Positions 17,088 to 26,675 of a DNA stretch of 64,000 bases are shown here, in pieces. Positions within the stretch are counted from its first letter, which is position 1; each line of letters opens with the position of its first letter. A program made the position numbers and the translations under genes. The DNA comes from an uncultured Prevotellaceae bacterium (GTDB taxonomy: Bacteria > Bacteroidota > Bacteroidia > Bacteroidales > Muribaculaceae): NCBI GenBank assembly GCA_900316835.1, contig ONEL01000010.1, positions 28,385 through 92,384 on the forward strand. The letters are read 5' to 3'. The notes under the pieces were generated by a model. That model ran no database searches and was not told the DNA's origin. It saw only the letters and a list, made by a program, of their open reading frames with translations.

Positions 17088-18701
17088 TTAGAGCTGTGGG
17101 CCAGCGGCTACCAGAGCCTTGCCGGCTTCGTTGCTCTCATACTTGTGGAAGTTCTTTACAAAGCGACCAGCAAGATCCTTGGCTTTCTCTTCCCATTGTG
17201 CGGCGTCGGCATAGGTGTCGCGTGGGTCGAGGATAGCGGGATCCACGCCCTCGAGCTGAGTGGGAACGGTGAAGTTGAAGTAAGGAATTTGCTTAGTGGG
17301 CGCATTGTCGATGCTGTGGTTTAGAATAGCGTCGATGATGCCGCGGGTGTCGCGGATTGAGATGCGCTTGCCACTACCGTTCCAGCCGGTGTTAACGAGA
17401 TAAGCCTTAGCACCGCTCATCTGCATGCGCTTAACGAGCTCCTCGGCATACTTGGTGGGATGCAACTCAAGGAATGCCTGACCAAAGCATGCGCTGAAGG
17501 TGGGAGTGGGCTCGGTGATGCCACGCTCAGTACCTGCGAGCTTAGCGGTGAAGCCACTCAGGAAGTAGTACTTGGTCTGCTCAGGAGTGAGGACCGATAC
17601 AGGAGGCAGCACGCCAAATGCGTCGGCGCTCAAGAAGATCACCTGCTTGGCTGCTGGGCCATGGCTTTGTGGGCGCACGATGTTCTTGATGTGATAGATG
17701 GGGTAAGAAACACGAGTATTCTCGGTCACGCTCTTGTCGGCGAAGTCGATCTTACCATCTTTATCAACGGTAACGTTCTCAAGCAATGCGTCGCGATGAA
17801 TAGCGTTGTAGATGTCGGGCTCGCTCTCCTTGTCAAGGTTGATAACCTTAGCGTAGCAACCACCCTCAAAGTTGAAGACGCCCTCGTCATCCCAGCCGTG
17901 CTCGTCGTCACCAATGAGCTTGCGCTTGGGGTCGGTAGAGAGTGTAGTCTTGCCAGTACCGCTCAGGCCGAAGAAGATTGCGGTGTTCTCGCCGTTCATG
18001 TCGGTGTTAGCGCTGCAGTGCATAGCGGCAATACCCTTCAGTGGAAGGTAGTAGTTCATCATCGAGAAGAGACCTTTCTTCATCTCGCCACCGTACCAGG
18101 TGTTGAGGATTACTTGCTCCTTGCTAGTGACATTGAACACAACTGCTGTCTCGCTGTTGAGGCCCAGTTCCTTGTAGTTCTCTACCTTAGCCTTGCTGGC
18201 GGTGTAAACGATGAAGTCGGGCTCTTGGTCAAACTCGGCCTCGTTTTGTGGGCGAATGAACATGTTGGTCACGAAGTGTGCTTGCCATGCAACCTCCATG
18301 ATGAAGCGCACTTTCATGCGAGTGTCCTTGTGAGTGCCACAGAAACCGTCTACGACAAAGAGGCGCTTGCCACTGAGTTGCTGCTGAGCGAGTTTCTTAA
18401 CGGCAGCCCATGTCTCTTGACTTGCCGGGTGGTTATCGTTAGGATACTCGGGAGTAGTCCACCACACGGTGTCCTTGCTATTCTCGTCCATAACGATGAA
18501 CTTGTCCTTAGGCGAGCGACCAGTGTAGATACCGGTCATTACATTGATTGCGCCAAGTTCGGTCTCCTGGCCTACATCGAAGCCTTCAAGGCCCTCCTTA
18601 GTTTCCTCGTTGAACAATACCTCATAGGTGGGATTGTAAAGCACCTCGGCAACATCGTTGATGCCATACTTTGCTAAAACTGACTTATCAAATTTTGCCA
18701 T
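17088..18701 (-). CDS. pckA: Phosphoenolpyruvate carboxykinase (ATP)
   Basis: The 537-residue protein matches ATP-type PEPCK. It has [23 protein letters not shown], the P-loop [16 protein letters not shown], the metal-binding [24 protein letters not shown], and [15 protein letters not shown]. The enzyme interconverts oxaloacetate plus ATP with PEP, CO2 and ADP. In saccharolytic Bacteroidales it mainly runs in the carboxylating direction, fixing CO2 on the route to succinate and gaining ATP. It is monocistronic: it has its own promoter upstream and the bidirectional terminator downstream. The start is the ATG at 18701 ([13 protein letters not shown]). Confidence 0.98.
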   Translation of the reverse strand: MAKFDKSVLAKYGINDVAEVLYNPTYEVLFNEETKEGLEGFDVGQETELGAINVMTGIYTGRSPKDKFIVMDENSKDTVWWTTPEYPNDNHPASQETWAAVKKLAQQQLSGKRLFVVDGFCGTHKDTRMKVRFIMEVAWQAHFVTNMFIRPQNEAEFDQEPDFIVYTASKAKVENYKELGLNSETAVVFNVTSKEQVILNTWYGGEMKKGLFSMMNYYLPLKGIAAMHCSANTDMNGENTAIFFGLSGTGKTTLSTDPKRKLIGDDEHGWDDEGVFNFEGGCYAKVINLDKESEPDIYNAIHRDALLENVTVDKDGKIDFADKSVTENTRVSYPIYHIKNIVRPQSHGPAAKQVIFLSADAFGVLPPVSVLTPEQTKYYFLSGFTAKLAGTERGITEPTPTFSACFGQAFLELHPTKYAEELVKRMQMSGAKAYLVNTGWNGSGKRISIRDTRGIIDAILNHSIDNAPTKQIPYFNFTVPTQLEGVDPAILDPRDTYADAAQWEEKAKDLAGRFVKNFHKYESNEAGKALVAAGPQL

Positions 18702-18784
18702 AGCTGTGTAAAAAATTATTGAATGTTTTTCTTTTTAAGTTTTTTCGCTTTGGTGAAAAATAAACCTCATTTTCTTTTAGAACG

Positions 18785-18792
18785 CAAAGTTA
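18785..18792 (-). promoter_or_regulatory. Promoter -7 element for pckA
   Basis: CAAAGTTA on the plus strand reads TAACTTTG on the minus strand, 84 bases before the pckA start; no clear -33 element is seen. Confidence 0.55.
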
Positions 18793-18827
18793 GTCAATTA
18801 TTTTATAATAAATTAATTAATATGGAA

Positions 18828-18872
18828 AAAAATCCTTAATAGGGTGAAAAAAGACACTAATTAAGGATTTTT
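18828..18872 (-). terminator. Terminator after the calcium ATPase operon
   Basis: AAAATCCTTAAT and ATTAAGGATTTT form an imperfectly spaced hairpin; on the minus strand the 3' arm runs into seven T residues. It separates the ATPase operon from the pckA promoter. Confidence 0.7.
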
Positions 18873-18925
18873 ATATGTGTTATGCGCTGAGGGTGCGCGC
18901 AAAAGCTATAATAGGCTCACGTGCA

Positions 18926-21900
18926 TCATTTTTTCTTGAGTAGAGCGTAGAGCTCACGCACGCCACTCACCATGAAGCCGAGCACAATTATTATGAGCCA
19001 GTCATGCAGTGAGAGAGGCTCCACATTAAAGAAATCGTTGAGCAAAGGCACTTGCACAATCGCCACTTGCCCCAGGGTGACGATGGTGGCTATGAGCAAG
19101 AATCCATCGCATCCTTTCAGGTTCCACCCCGAGCCTCCGGTCTTGTAGGCACGAGCGTTGAACATGTATCCCATGTGGGTGATGACAAATGTGGTGAAAA
19201 TGAGTGTTAGTTCGTAGGTGGTGAGTGGGTTTCTCTTGCCCAAGTCCAAGTTTACAAGCTGTGAGAGGCTTGTCACATCGCTGTGCTGGAAGATGATGAG
19301 CATTAGTAGCAAGATGATGAAGAACATGATACCCACACCCAGGATGTTTTGTAGCATCGACCTGTCGAGGATAAAAGCGTGTGGGTCGCGTGGTTTCTCG
19401 TTCATCACGCTCGGCTGTGGTGGCAGTGCCGAGAGTGCGATGGCCGCAAAGGTGTCCATGATGAGATTTACCCACAGCATTTGTGTTACCGTGAGTGGCG
19501 ACTCGGTGCCCATGAAGGCTCCGCACAGCACTAGCAGGCACGCCGCTACATTAACAGTGAGTTGGAAGAGCAGGAAGCGTTGAATGTTTTTATACAACGA
19601 GCGCCCCCACATCACGGCACTGGCTATTGTGCTGAAGGAGTTATCCTGGATAATCATGTCGGAAGCGTCTTTGGCAACAGCGGTGCCGTTACCCATAGCA
19701 AGGCCAATGTCGGCACTGTTGAGTGCGGGAGCATCGTTAGTGCCGTCGCCAGTGACGGCAACCACTTGACCTAGTCGCTGTAGCGACTCCACCAGGCGTT
19801 TTTTGTCCATGGGGCGAGCACGTGCTATAATCTTCACGTCGAGCACCCGCTCGTCGAGCTGGCTGTCGCTAAGCTTGGCGAGAGCCGAGCCCGTGAGGAT
19901 GTTGCTTGGTCCGTCGTCGTGTGTCCACAATCCTATTTTTCGCCCTATTTCCACTGCAGTGTCGGCATTGTCGCCCGTGACAATCTTCACCGCAATGCCA
20001 GCGTTCATGCACTCGGTTATCGACTCTTTCACTCCGTCACGAATGTCGTCGGCAATAGCAAAGACTCCAGCAAAGGTGAGGTTGTCGCTCGTGAGCTTGC
20101 CATCGCTGAAGATATTATCTTGGTCATCGACAATGGCATAGGCGAGAGCTAGGGTGCGCATAGCCTTCTTTTGATACCCGTGCAATGTGTTGAGTGTGTT
20201 GTCGCGGGTGGCGTTGTCGATGTTAGAGAGCGATAATATAATCTCGGGCGCCCCTTTCACATACAGCACTTTCTTGCCCAGCACTGCCGAGTGAACAACG
20301 GTTGCCATGTATTTGTTCTCGGTGGAGAATGGTAATTGATCAATCACTTCCACGTTGTCGCGGATGTCGAGATACTTGTAGCCTTCCTGCTCGAGCCACA
20401 GCAGTAACGCTCCCTCGGTGGGATTTCCTATAACCTTGATGGTACTAGGATTAGCAAAGTCAAGGTTGGCGGTAGAGTTTGTAGCAAGCATCTCGGCAAG
20501 CAATGCCTTGTCCACAGCAGGAGCGCTGTAGTCGGCCACTTGCATCTGGTTTTTGGTGAGTGTACCAGTCTTGTCGGTGCATATTACCGAGGCCGCCCCC
20601 ATTGTCTCGCAGGCGTGCATAGTGCGTGGCAGGGTGTTGCTCTTCATGAGTTTTCTCATGCTGAATGCCAGGCTCAGAGTTACCGACATGGGCAGTCCCT
20701 CGGGCACAGCCACCACAATCAGTGTCACGGCTATCATGATGGTCTTGAGGAAGAAACTGATAAAGTCCACCCAGTAGTCGCCCGAGCCAAAGTCTTGTGG
20801 ATTAGACACTAGATACCACGCTATGCGCCCCACAATGATGAGGATTGCCAGCAGATAACTGCCTTTAGTTATCCATTGTGCCAGTTCGTTGAGTTTCTTG
20901 CTCAATGGCGTCTCGCTTCCACGTCGCACACGCATTCTGTCGATTAGCGGTTGTTCAACCACCACGTCGGCACTCTCATTCTTGCTGAGATAGTCGTTGA
21001 GGGCATCGTTAGCCTCTTTTTCGCTGTGATAGGTACCCAAGATATTGCCACTGTCGTTATCCTTGAGTAGCCACCCCACCTTCACCTCGTTACCCTCATA
21101 GAGCGAGTGGTACACGTGACCACTCTCGGTGGCATCTCCCACCTTTTCCACTTGAGCGGTGCAATATCCTTCGGTGATGGAAGTCCCCTTTTTTATTTCA
21201 TTAGGCTTGTAGGTAGCGCCTTTTTCAAATTGAGCCGGGTCGGTAGTTTTTTCGGTCATCAATTCACCGGTAAGCGACGACTCATCCACCGTGAGGTTTA
21301 TCGCCTCAAGCAAGATGCAGTCGGCAGGCACTTCCTCGCCGGGTTCGAGTTTCACAATGTCGTCGACCACAATCTCCTTTCGTGTCACCTGGCACATGTT
21401 ACCGTTGCGATAAACTTTCACCAGTGTGTCGTCATTGGTTTGATTCAGGCTCTGGAATGTTTTCTCGTTCTTTTTCTCAAGAAAATAAGCGATGCTAGTA
21501 GCCAAAATCAGCGCGATGATAATGCCTATGGGTTCAAAGAAAGTGGTCCATGGTGCATTATCCCACTCATATTCATATACCGCAATCCCTATTGACAACA
21601 CAAAAGCTGTGATAAGGATTTTAAACAAGGGGTCGTTATATCCGCCAAAGAATCCCACAATCACGATCATTATCGTTGCAATAGCCGCTATCAAGGGTAT
21701 AATCCATGCCACAGAGCCCATGCTGGTTGAGAGGACTGCAGCTGTAACAATGGCTATTGCCACAACCGCTGCCATAGTCAGTGAGATGGGATGGCGGCAC
21801 ACATTCTTGAATTGTTCCCACAGCGACTCTTCCTTGGGTGGCGTGAGAACGTTGGCGCCATGCTTGGCGCGACTTTCAAGCACTTGAGCATCGGTCAAGC

Positions 21901-21934
21901 CTTGAAAATGATTATGTGCGGTTTTAGTTGGCAT
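18926..21934 (-). CDS. Calcium-transporting P-type ATPase, PMCA type
   Basis: This 1002-residue type II P-type ATPase has the phosphorylation motif CTDKTGTLTKNQ, actuator motif SSLTGELM, hinge TGDGTNDAPALNSADIG and nucleotide-domain KGAPEIIL. The transport site has VVAVPEGLPMSVTLSLAFSM in TM4 and LWVNLIMDTFAAIALS in TM6, the Asn and Asp pattern of single-site calcium pumps. About ten transmembrane helices are visible. It exports calcium from the cytoplasm at the expense of ATP. An additional segment of about 60 residues (roughly 277-338) lies between the actuator domain and TM3 and is unusual. It is the last gene of the operon, 13 bases after the sulfatase gene. Confidence 0.93.
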   Translation of the reverse strand: MPTKTAHNHFQGLTDAQVLESRAKHGANVLTPPKEESLWEQFKNVCRHPISLTMAAVVAIAIVTAAVLSTSMGSVAWIIPLIAAIATIMIVIVGFFGGYNDPLFKILITAFVLSIGIAVYEYEWDNAPWTTFFEPIGIIIALILATSIAYFLEKKNEKTFQSLNQTNDDTLVKVYRNGNMCQVTRKEIVVDDIVKLEPGEEVPADCILLEAINLTVDESSLTGELMTEKTTDPAQFEKGATYKPNEIKKGTSITEGYCTAQVEKVGDATESGHVYHSLYEGNEVKVGWLLKDNDSGNILGTYHSEKEANDALNDYLSKNESADVVVEQPLIDRMRVRRGSETPLSKKLNELAQWITKGSYLLAILIIVGRIAWYLVSNPQDFGSGDYWVDFISFFLKTIMIAVTLIVVAVPEGLPMSVTLSLAFSMRKLMKSNTLPRTMHACETMGAASVICTDKTGTLTKNQMQVADYSAPAVDKALLAEMLATNSTANLDFANPSTIKVIGNPTEGALLLWLEQEGYKYLDIRDNVEVIDQLPFSTENKYMATVVHSAVLGKKVLYVKGAPEIILSLSNIDNATRDNTLNTLHGYQKKAMRTLALAYAIVDDQDNIFSDGKLTSDNLTFAGVFAIADDIRDGVKESITECMNAGIAVKIVTGDNADTAVEIGRKIGLWTHDDGPSNILTGSALAKLSDSQLDERVLDVKIIARARPMDKKRLVESLQRLGQVVAVTGDGTNDAPALNSADIGLAMGNGTAVAKDASDMIIQDNSFSTIASAVMWGRSLYKNIQRFLLFQLTVNVAACLLVLCGAFMGTESPLTVTQMLWVNLIMDTFAAIALSALPPQPSVMNEKPRDPHAFILDRSMLQNILGVGIMFFIILLLMLIIFQHSDVTSLSQLVNLDLGKRNPLTTYELTLIFTTFVITHMGYMFNARAYKTGGSGWNLKGCDGFLLIATIVTLGQVAIVQVPLLNDFFNVEPLSLHDWLIIIVLGFMVSGVRELYALLKKK

Positions 21935-21947
21935 TATTCTAATTTTT

Positions 21948-23915
21948 TTATTCGGCAGTGAGGTGGTTGCCGTTCATGCGGTTAATATATTGCTGTATGA
22001 GGGCTTTAAGCTGGCGTTCCATCGCGTCTTGTTCAGGAACTTGCCCCTTAACGTTGTGCTGTAGCATGGGGTCGCTCTTGAAACGATACATCGCCTTGAC
22101 GCTGTTGCCGTCGTGTTGCATCATCAGGTCGCCCTTGATAAACTGGTAGATGCCATTGTTGTAGTTAAAAGCCCACGTTTGCTCAGCTGGAGTGTTAAGA
22201 ACGTCGCAGCCAAAGGCAAGGTAAGGCTTGTCGTAGTGCAGCGCTCCCATGATGGTGGGCATGATGCTGGCTTGCTGCATCACCACATCGTCGCGCATAG
22301 CGGGAGCCAGTGAGCCATCGGGGGTGAAGAAGATGATGGGAATGCTGTAGAGCCCCAAGTCGGTCTTGTACACATCGTGAGTGGACTGGTTAGTGTGGTC
22401 GGCAACGATAACAAAGAGAGTGTTGTTGTACCACGGCTGCTTGCTAGCCCCCTCAAAGAAGTGGCGCAGAGCCATGTCGGTGTAGCGCACACACTTGTGA
22501 ATGGGTTGAGAACCCTCGTCGGGAAACTGCTTTTCAAGCTGCTTGGGCACCTTGAAAGGATGATGACTCGAGGCGGTGAACACTGTGGTCATGAAAGGTT
22601 GCTTGTAGCCGTTAATCTTGCTGAGCATGAACTGCAGGAACGGGTCGTCCCAAATCGCCCATGAGCCGTCGAAGGAGTTGTCGCCATCGAAGTGTGGGTC
22701 GGCATTGAACTCGCTACGTCCCAGGAATTGCTTGTAGCCTGTGGCACGAGCAAAGGCTTCAAAGCCCATCGACCCATTGCGGGCACCATGGAAGAATGCT
22801 GTGTGGTAGCCCTTGCCGTCGAGCTGTCGAGCAAGACCACTGAGTGAGTTCATTGATGCGGGAGTGAGGAAAAAAGGCTCAATCATCATGGGAATGCCTG
22901 AGAGCACGCTAGGCATGGCATCGATGCTCTTGCGTCCGTTAGCATAGCTGTAGCTGAAGGTTAGCGACCGGGCGATTAGCGAGTCGAGGAAGGGTGTGTA
23001 ACCTTTATAAGTGCCACCGTCGAGGTCGTGGTTGAATGCTCCCACATATTCCTTGCCGTAGCTCTCGATGATGAGCACCACCACGTTCTTGGGCTGGAAA
23101 GTGGCAGCACTATCGGGAAGGTGCACAGGAGTATAGATGGCTTCGAGTTGTTGTGGGTCGTTGAAGTAGTGAGGGTCGACATACACGTTCTTGCCCATTG
23201 TGCGCAAGATGGAGAAGGGGGTGTTGAGCACCAGAGCCGCATCGGTGGGGCGATTTACGTACTGGTTGGCATTGCTCACTGTGATGGGGCGCACGTCGCG
23301 TGTGAGTGCGCCACCGCGCATTCCAGCTACCACCACAGGCACCATTGCCACCAGGCACAGCGTCATCGCCAGGTAGTATCGCCACGAGCGTGCCTTGCCA
23401 GTGGTGAGCCGTGGCGTCACATATAGTTTCCACATGAGCCACACCAGCGCCACGGCAAGTAGCACAAGGTACCAGTGGTGCATAAATTCAACGCCAATAA
23501 TTCCCGCAAGATTGTTCTCGTGACTGAACTCGCTCAGCACCGTGCTTGTGGTGCGCCGACTGGTGTACTGGAAATAGACGGCGTCCATCAGGTTCATCGC
23601 TAGCGCGAGAGTGTTGATAACGATAAATATCCACTTGCACACTTTGTGATAAGTGCCATTTTCCTTGCAGTGTAAGGGCAATAGCATGAGCAAGATGTAG
23701 AGCGCAAGAGTGTACATGATAGCCGATGAGTCAAACACCACGCCACCCTGGAATGCCGTTACTATCCCTTGCCAGTCAAGCCCTTGCTTGAAAAAGCTAT
23801 AGTTTTCAAGCAGATAAGCCACACGGGCAATGAAATAGATGCAGTAGGCCATGAGCAGGTTAAGAATTACCGCTACTAGCGGTCCTGCATGGGATGAAAG
23901 TATCTTGTTTCTCAT
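21948..23915 (-). CDS. LTA-synthase-like membrane sulfatase/phosphotransferase
   Basis: The 655-residue protein has about five N-terminal transmembrane helices (to residue about 200) and a periplasmic alkaline-phosphatase-superfamily domain. VVVLIIESYGKEYVGAFN carries the metal-binding Glu. The YSYANGRKSIDAMPSVLSG region carries the nucleophile Ser/Thr position, and FVIVADHTNQST the Asp-His metal pair. This is the layout of lipoteichoic-acid synthases and phosphoethanolamine transferases. In a Gram-negative Bacteroidales, transfer of a phospho-head group to a lipid or glycan in the envelope is the likely role; the substrate is unknown. It sits directly upstream of the calcium ATPase gene. Confidence 0.85.
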   Translation of the reverse strand: MRNKILSSHAGPLVAVILNLLMAYCIYFIARVAYLLENYSFFKQGLDWQGIVTAFQGGVVFDSSAIMYTLALYILLMLLPLHCKENGTYHKVCKWIFIVINTLALAMNLMDAVYFQYTSRRTTSTVLSEFSHENNLAGIIGVEFMHHWYLVLLAVALVWLMWKLYVTPRLTTGKARSWRYYLAMTLCLVAMVPVVVAGMRGGALTRDVRPITVSNANQYVNRPTDAALVLNTPFSILRTMGKNVYVDPHYFNDPQQLEAIYTPVHLPDSAATFQPKNVVVLIIESYGKEYVGAFNHDLDGGTYKGYTPFLDSLIARSLTFSYSYANGRKSIDAMPSVLSGIPMMIEPFFLTPASMNSLSGLARQLDGKGYHTAFFHGARNGSMGFEAFARATGYKQFLGRSEFNADPHFDGDNSFDGSWAIWDDPFLQFMLSKINGYKQPFMTTVFTASSHHPFKVPKQLEKQFPDEGSQPIHKCVRYTDMALRHFFEGASKQPWYNNTLFVIVADHTNQSTHDVYKTDLGLYSIPIIFFTPDGSLAPAMRDDVVMQQASIMPTIMGALHYDKPYLAFGCDVLNTPAEQTWAFNYNNGIYQFIKGDLMMQHDGNSVKAMYRFKSDPMLQHNVKGQVPEQDAMERQLKALIQQYINRMNGNHLTAE

Positions 23916-23951
23916 TTTGTGTTGACTATCTAAATCGTTATTATTAAGGAG

Positions 23952-24182
23952 TTATTTCTCGTTGTTCTCAATGGTGACGCGAGCCCAGTCGCCGCTGTTG
24001 TGGTCGATGATGCCAAAGAAATCAGGCTCGTCAACAATCTCAGCACTAGGGCAGCCTTCAAACTGCACCTTGATTATCTCGCTCAGGCTGGCAAACTTTT
24101 CCATAGCCTCGTCGCTATTGCTAAAGCGATAACTGTCATTACCTTGCTCGCCACTACTATAGTATTTAAACTCAACTTTCAT
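23952..24182 (-). CDS. Small acidic hypothetical protein
   Basis: A 76-residue soluble protein without signal peptide or membrane segment, rich in acidic residues (EGCPSAEIVDEPDFFGIIDHNSGDWARVTIENNE). I do not recognise the family. It lies in the same orientation as its neighbours, with 36 bases to the sulfatase gene and 28 bases from the transporter gene. That placement and the coding-like composition support it as real, although no motif gives a function. Confidence 0.6.
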   Translation of the reverse strand: MKVEFKYYSSGEQGNDSYRFSNSDEAMEKFASLSEIIKVQFEGCPSAEIVDEPDFFGIIDHNSGDWARVTIENNEK

Positions 24183-24210
24183 GCGGGTGCGTGGTTATTA
24201 TATATTGCGG

Positions 24211-25182
24211 TCAGCTTGTGTGTGAGTGCGTTTTCTCTCTCTCGTGATGCCAAATCTCAAGGCTGTTAAACATGTTTTGCCACAAGATGTAGAAGCCTGG
24301 TCCCACCGCCGACAGCGGGTTGAGGTAAGCGCTCGACACCCAGATGGCAAAGGCGGTGTTCTTCTGACCCATAGCTTGCCCCATCTCGGTAACAGAATGG
24401 AAAAAGCGCCCGGCATACCTGCCTAGAGCAAACTGCACAAAGGTTATTAGCAAGCTTGTGAGTGCCACAATCACTATAAATGCAAATGTCGTGCCAGAAT
24501 TCATGATATTACGCATTGTCGCCCCCGAGATGACGAGCAAGAGCACTCCCCACAGGTAGAACGACAAGTCCTTGTTGCTGATGATGAGGCGATGCAACCG
24601 TGGCATGAAATGCTTCACCACGTAGGCGAGCCCCATGGGAGCCACTAGCACCGAGCACACCTTCCACAGCAGTGCCAGGAAAGCATCGAGAAAAGGCATG
24701 TCTATGCTCTTGTCAACAAGAGGGAACACAAGTGGAATGAGAACAGCTGCCAGGAAATTTGACAGCAACATGAAGGTGGTCATCTTCTCCAGGTCGCCAT
24801 CGAGCTTGCTGGTAACCACTGGGGCAGCTGTAGCGCAAGGGCATATCACACAGCAAATGATGCACTCCATTAGTATGAGCTTGTCGCCATGGGCATTGTA
24901 GTAGATAATGAACGTGGTACTCAATATCACCAGCAACAGTTGCATGGCAAGGATGCACCAGTGCCATCGGCAAGGACGCATGCGGTGAAAGTCGGCACGA
25001 CAGAAGGTGACAAACAAGATTACAAACAAGATCCACGGCAAGATGAAGTCGAAGAACTTGTTCATCACAGCCGAGGCCTCATCCAGTGCTGGAGTGAAAT
25101 AAAAAATAAAATAGACCACAATGCCGGTCGACATCGCCACTGGCAGGGTCCATTCTTTCAGGAAATTGATAAACTTGTTCAT
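24211..25182 (-). CDS. Bile-acid:sodium symporter (BASS)-like transporter
   Basis: The 323-residue protein has about nine or ten hydrophobic helices. ICCVICPCATAAPVVTSKLDGD in the middle and MGQAMGQKNTAFAIWVSSAYL followed by GPGFYILWQN near the end resemble the two crossed discontinuous helices of BASS/arsenite-exporter-like carriers. The N-terminus (LKEWTLPVAMSTGIVVYFIF) fits TM1. It probably moves an organic anion by ion coupling; the family contains bile-acid, pantothenate and arsenite carriers and the substrate cannot be named. It is second in the five-gene operon, 16 bases after the lipoprotein gene. Confidence 0.75.
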   Translation of the reverse strand: MNKFINFLKEWTLPVAMSTGIVVYFIFYFTPALDEASAVMNKFFDFILPWILFVILFVTFCRADFHRMRPCRWHWCILAMQLLLVILSTTFIIYYNAHGDKLILMECIICCVICPCATAAPVVTSKLDGDLEKMTTFMLLSNFLAAVLIPLVFPLVDKSIDMPFLDAFLALLWKVCSVLVAPMGLAYVVKHFMPRLHRLIISNKDLSFYLWGVLLLVISGATMRNIMNSGTTFAFIVIVALTSLLITFVQFALGRYAGRFFHSVTEMGQAMGQKNTAFAIWVSSAYLNPLSAVGPGFYILWQNMFNSLEIWHHEREKTHSHTS

Positions 25183-25198
25183 TACAAGTTAAGAAAAT

Positions 25199-25684
25199 CT
25201 ACTTGTTGCTATAGCGAGTAAAGGTCATGGGCAGGTCGGCAACGGTGCAATGCAAAGTGGTGCCGTCGGTCTGCAAGTTGGTAACAGGAAGTTGCAGGGT
25301 GCCCACCTTCAGTATCAGAGCCTGCTCGGTGAGAGTCCAAGAGCCTGTGACAAATGGTGCCACACCACCACGATAAGCATAGAGCCGTGCTGTGCCATCA
25401 CTGTTGAACTGAACCACAAAGCGCGTTGTTGCCACAATTTCTTTCACGCGATTGAGGGCATCGATAGTCTCTTGCGTGAGTTGTCCGTTCTGGGCAAGAT
25501 AATTAACAATAGTCTGTTCCAGCTGTTGCGACTTAGCCTCGTCGATAACCGCTTCCCAAGCACCCAGCAAGGGGTTGCTGGGCTGTGGCTCCTGCTTGTC
25601 GTCGCCACACGAGGTGCAGGCATAGCAAAATGCCATCGCCACCAGCAGTAGCACAAATCCCCACAATATGTTTTTACGTTTCAT
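25199..25684 (-). CDS. Putative lipoprotein with a lipocalin-like domain
   Basis: This 161-residue protein starts KRKNILWGFVLLLVAMAFCYAC, a basic-hydrophobic leader with candidate lipobox cysteines (FCYAC, CTSC), followed by an acidic linker (GDDKQEPQPSN). The mature part begins LLGAWEAVIDEAKSQQ and ends with strand-like stretches (TTRFVVQFNSDGTARLYAY, GSWTLTEQALILKVGTLQL, GTTLHCTVADLPMTFTRYS). This is the pattern of small lipocalin-like Bacteroidota lipoproteins whose domains start G-x-W and end in a paired strand. Function is unknown. It is the first gene of the five-gene minus-strand operon, with a -7 element 20 bases upstream. Confidence 0.65.
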   Translation of the reverse strand: MKRKNILWGFVLLLVAMAFCYACTSCGDDKQEPQPSNPLLGAWEAVIDEAKSQQLEQTIVNYLAQNGQLTQETIDALNRVKEIVATTRFVVQFNSDGTARLYAYRGGVAPFVTGSWTLTEQALILKVGTLQLPVTNLQTDGTTLHCTVADLPMTFTRYSNK

Positions 25685-25703
25685 GAGCTTTCTAATTTTT
25701 GTG

Positions 25704-25711
25704 CAAAGTTA
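25704..25711 (-). promoter_or_regulatory. Promoter -7 element for the lipoprotein-to-calcium-ATPase operon
   Basis: CAAAGTTA on the plus strand reads TAACTTTG on the minus strand, 20 bases before the lipoprotein start. The rest of the 25685-26006 gap is AT-rich leader of rubrerythrin with no clear second promoter or gene. Confidence 0.55.
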
Positions 25712-26006
25712 TAACAAAACGCATTCACAAGCAATAGTGGCACAGCAATTTTTATTCACAGGTCTACCCCCTCTCCACTTGCCCCCTCGACATAGCACGT
25801 TATGACCTCAACAAAATCTTAACAACTTGCTAAAAATATATTCAGTTTTAACATAAATCCTAATGTTTGAATTGGGTTTAAGGAATATTGGTTTGCAAAC
25901 GTCAAGTTTTTTGTCGAAATTTGCAAACAAAATGGTTGCGCAAGCACAAGACATAATGTTTACTTACTATAAATAATATATTCACTTTAACATTTCTTAC
26001 ACAATC

Positions 26007-26549
26007 ATGAAAGAATTAAAAGGCACTAAAACAGAGAAAAACCTGCAAGAAGCTTTTGCGGGAGAGTCGATGGCTCGTAACAAGTATGACTACTGGGCTA
26101 GCAAGGCTAAGAAAGACGGATATGTGCAGATTGCCGCCATCTTTGAGGAGACTGCTAAGAATGAGAAAGAGCACGCTAAAATGTGGTTTAAGTATCTGGA
26201 GGGTGGAGCTATACAGCCCACTACAGCCAACCTCGCTGCCGCAGCCGCCGGCGAGAACTTTGAGTGGACTACCATGTATGACCGCATGGCTCAGGAGGCC
26301 GAGGAAGAAGGCTTTGCCGAGATTGCTGAGAAGATGCGCGGTGTAGCGGCTATCGAGAAAGAGCATGAGGAGCGCTATCGCAAGCTCTTGAAAAACATTG
26401 AGGACGAAGTGGTGTTCTCGCGCGATGGCGACGTGATTTGGCAATGCAGCAACTGCGGTCACATCGTGGTGGGCAAGAAGGCTCCCGAGATGTGCCCCGT
26501 GTGCGCACACCCACAGGCTTATTTCCAAATCAAGGCCGAGAATTATTAA
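26007..26549 (+). CDS. rbr: Rubrerythrin
   Basis: The 180-residue protein has a four-helix diiron domain. Its ligands are in [58 protein letters not shown] and [15 protein letters not shown]. The C-terminal rubredoxin-like site ([12 protein letters not shown] and [13 protein letters not shown], about residues 147-176) has four cysteines for one iron. Rubrerythrin reduces hydrogen peroxide with electrons from NAD(P)H-linked donors and protects anaerobes during air exposure. It stands alone in a long AT-rich region and ends at a palindromic terminator. In other Bacteroidales peroxide or redox regulators control it; no operator is recognisable here. Confidence 0.97.
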   Translation: MKELKGTKTEKNLQEAFAGESMARNKYDYWASKAKKDGYVQIAAIFEETAKNEKEHAKMWFKYLEGGAIQPTTANLAAAAAGENFEWTTMYDRMAQEAEEEGFAEIAEKMRGVAAIEKEHEERYRKLLKNIEDEVVFSRDGDVIWQCSNCGHIVVGKKAPEMCPVCAHPQAYFQIKAENY

Positions 26550-26615
26550 TCACTGAGTAGTGGTTGTGTCATTTATCACATTATGACACACCCACCAATA
26601 GGGCTTTAATAAAAT

Positions 26616-26646
26616 ATAACGTGAGTTCAGCTTGAACTCACGTTAT
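26616..26646. terminator. Palindromic terminator between rubrerythrin and the C1 peptidase
   Basis: ATAACGTGAGTTCA (26616-26629) is followed by a 3-base loop and its exact complement (26633-26646), in AT-rich flanks; both genes converge on it. The arms match the AACGTGAGTTCGA arms at 6523-6535 and 6700-6712. Just before it, 26572-26593 duplicates 6736-6757. Confidence 0.8.
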
Positions 26647-26675
26647 TTATATATATCCGTTATTATTGGTTGGGA

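Noticed and set aside
17460..18677. 405-codon plus-strand ORF opposite pckA
   Set aside because: PckA is unambiguous on the other strand; the antisense frame has no domain or promoter.
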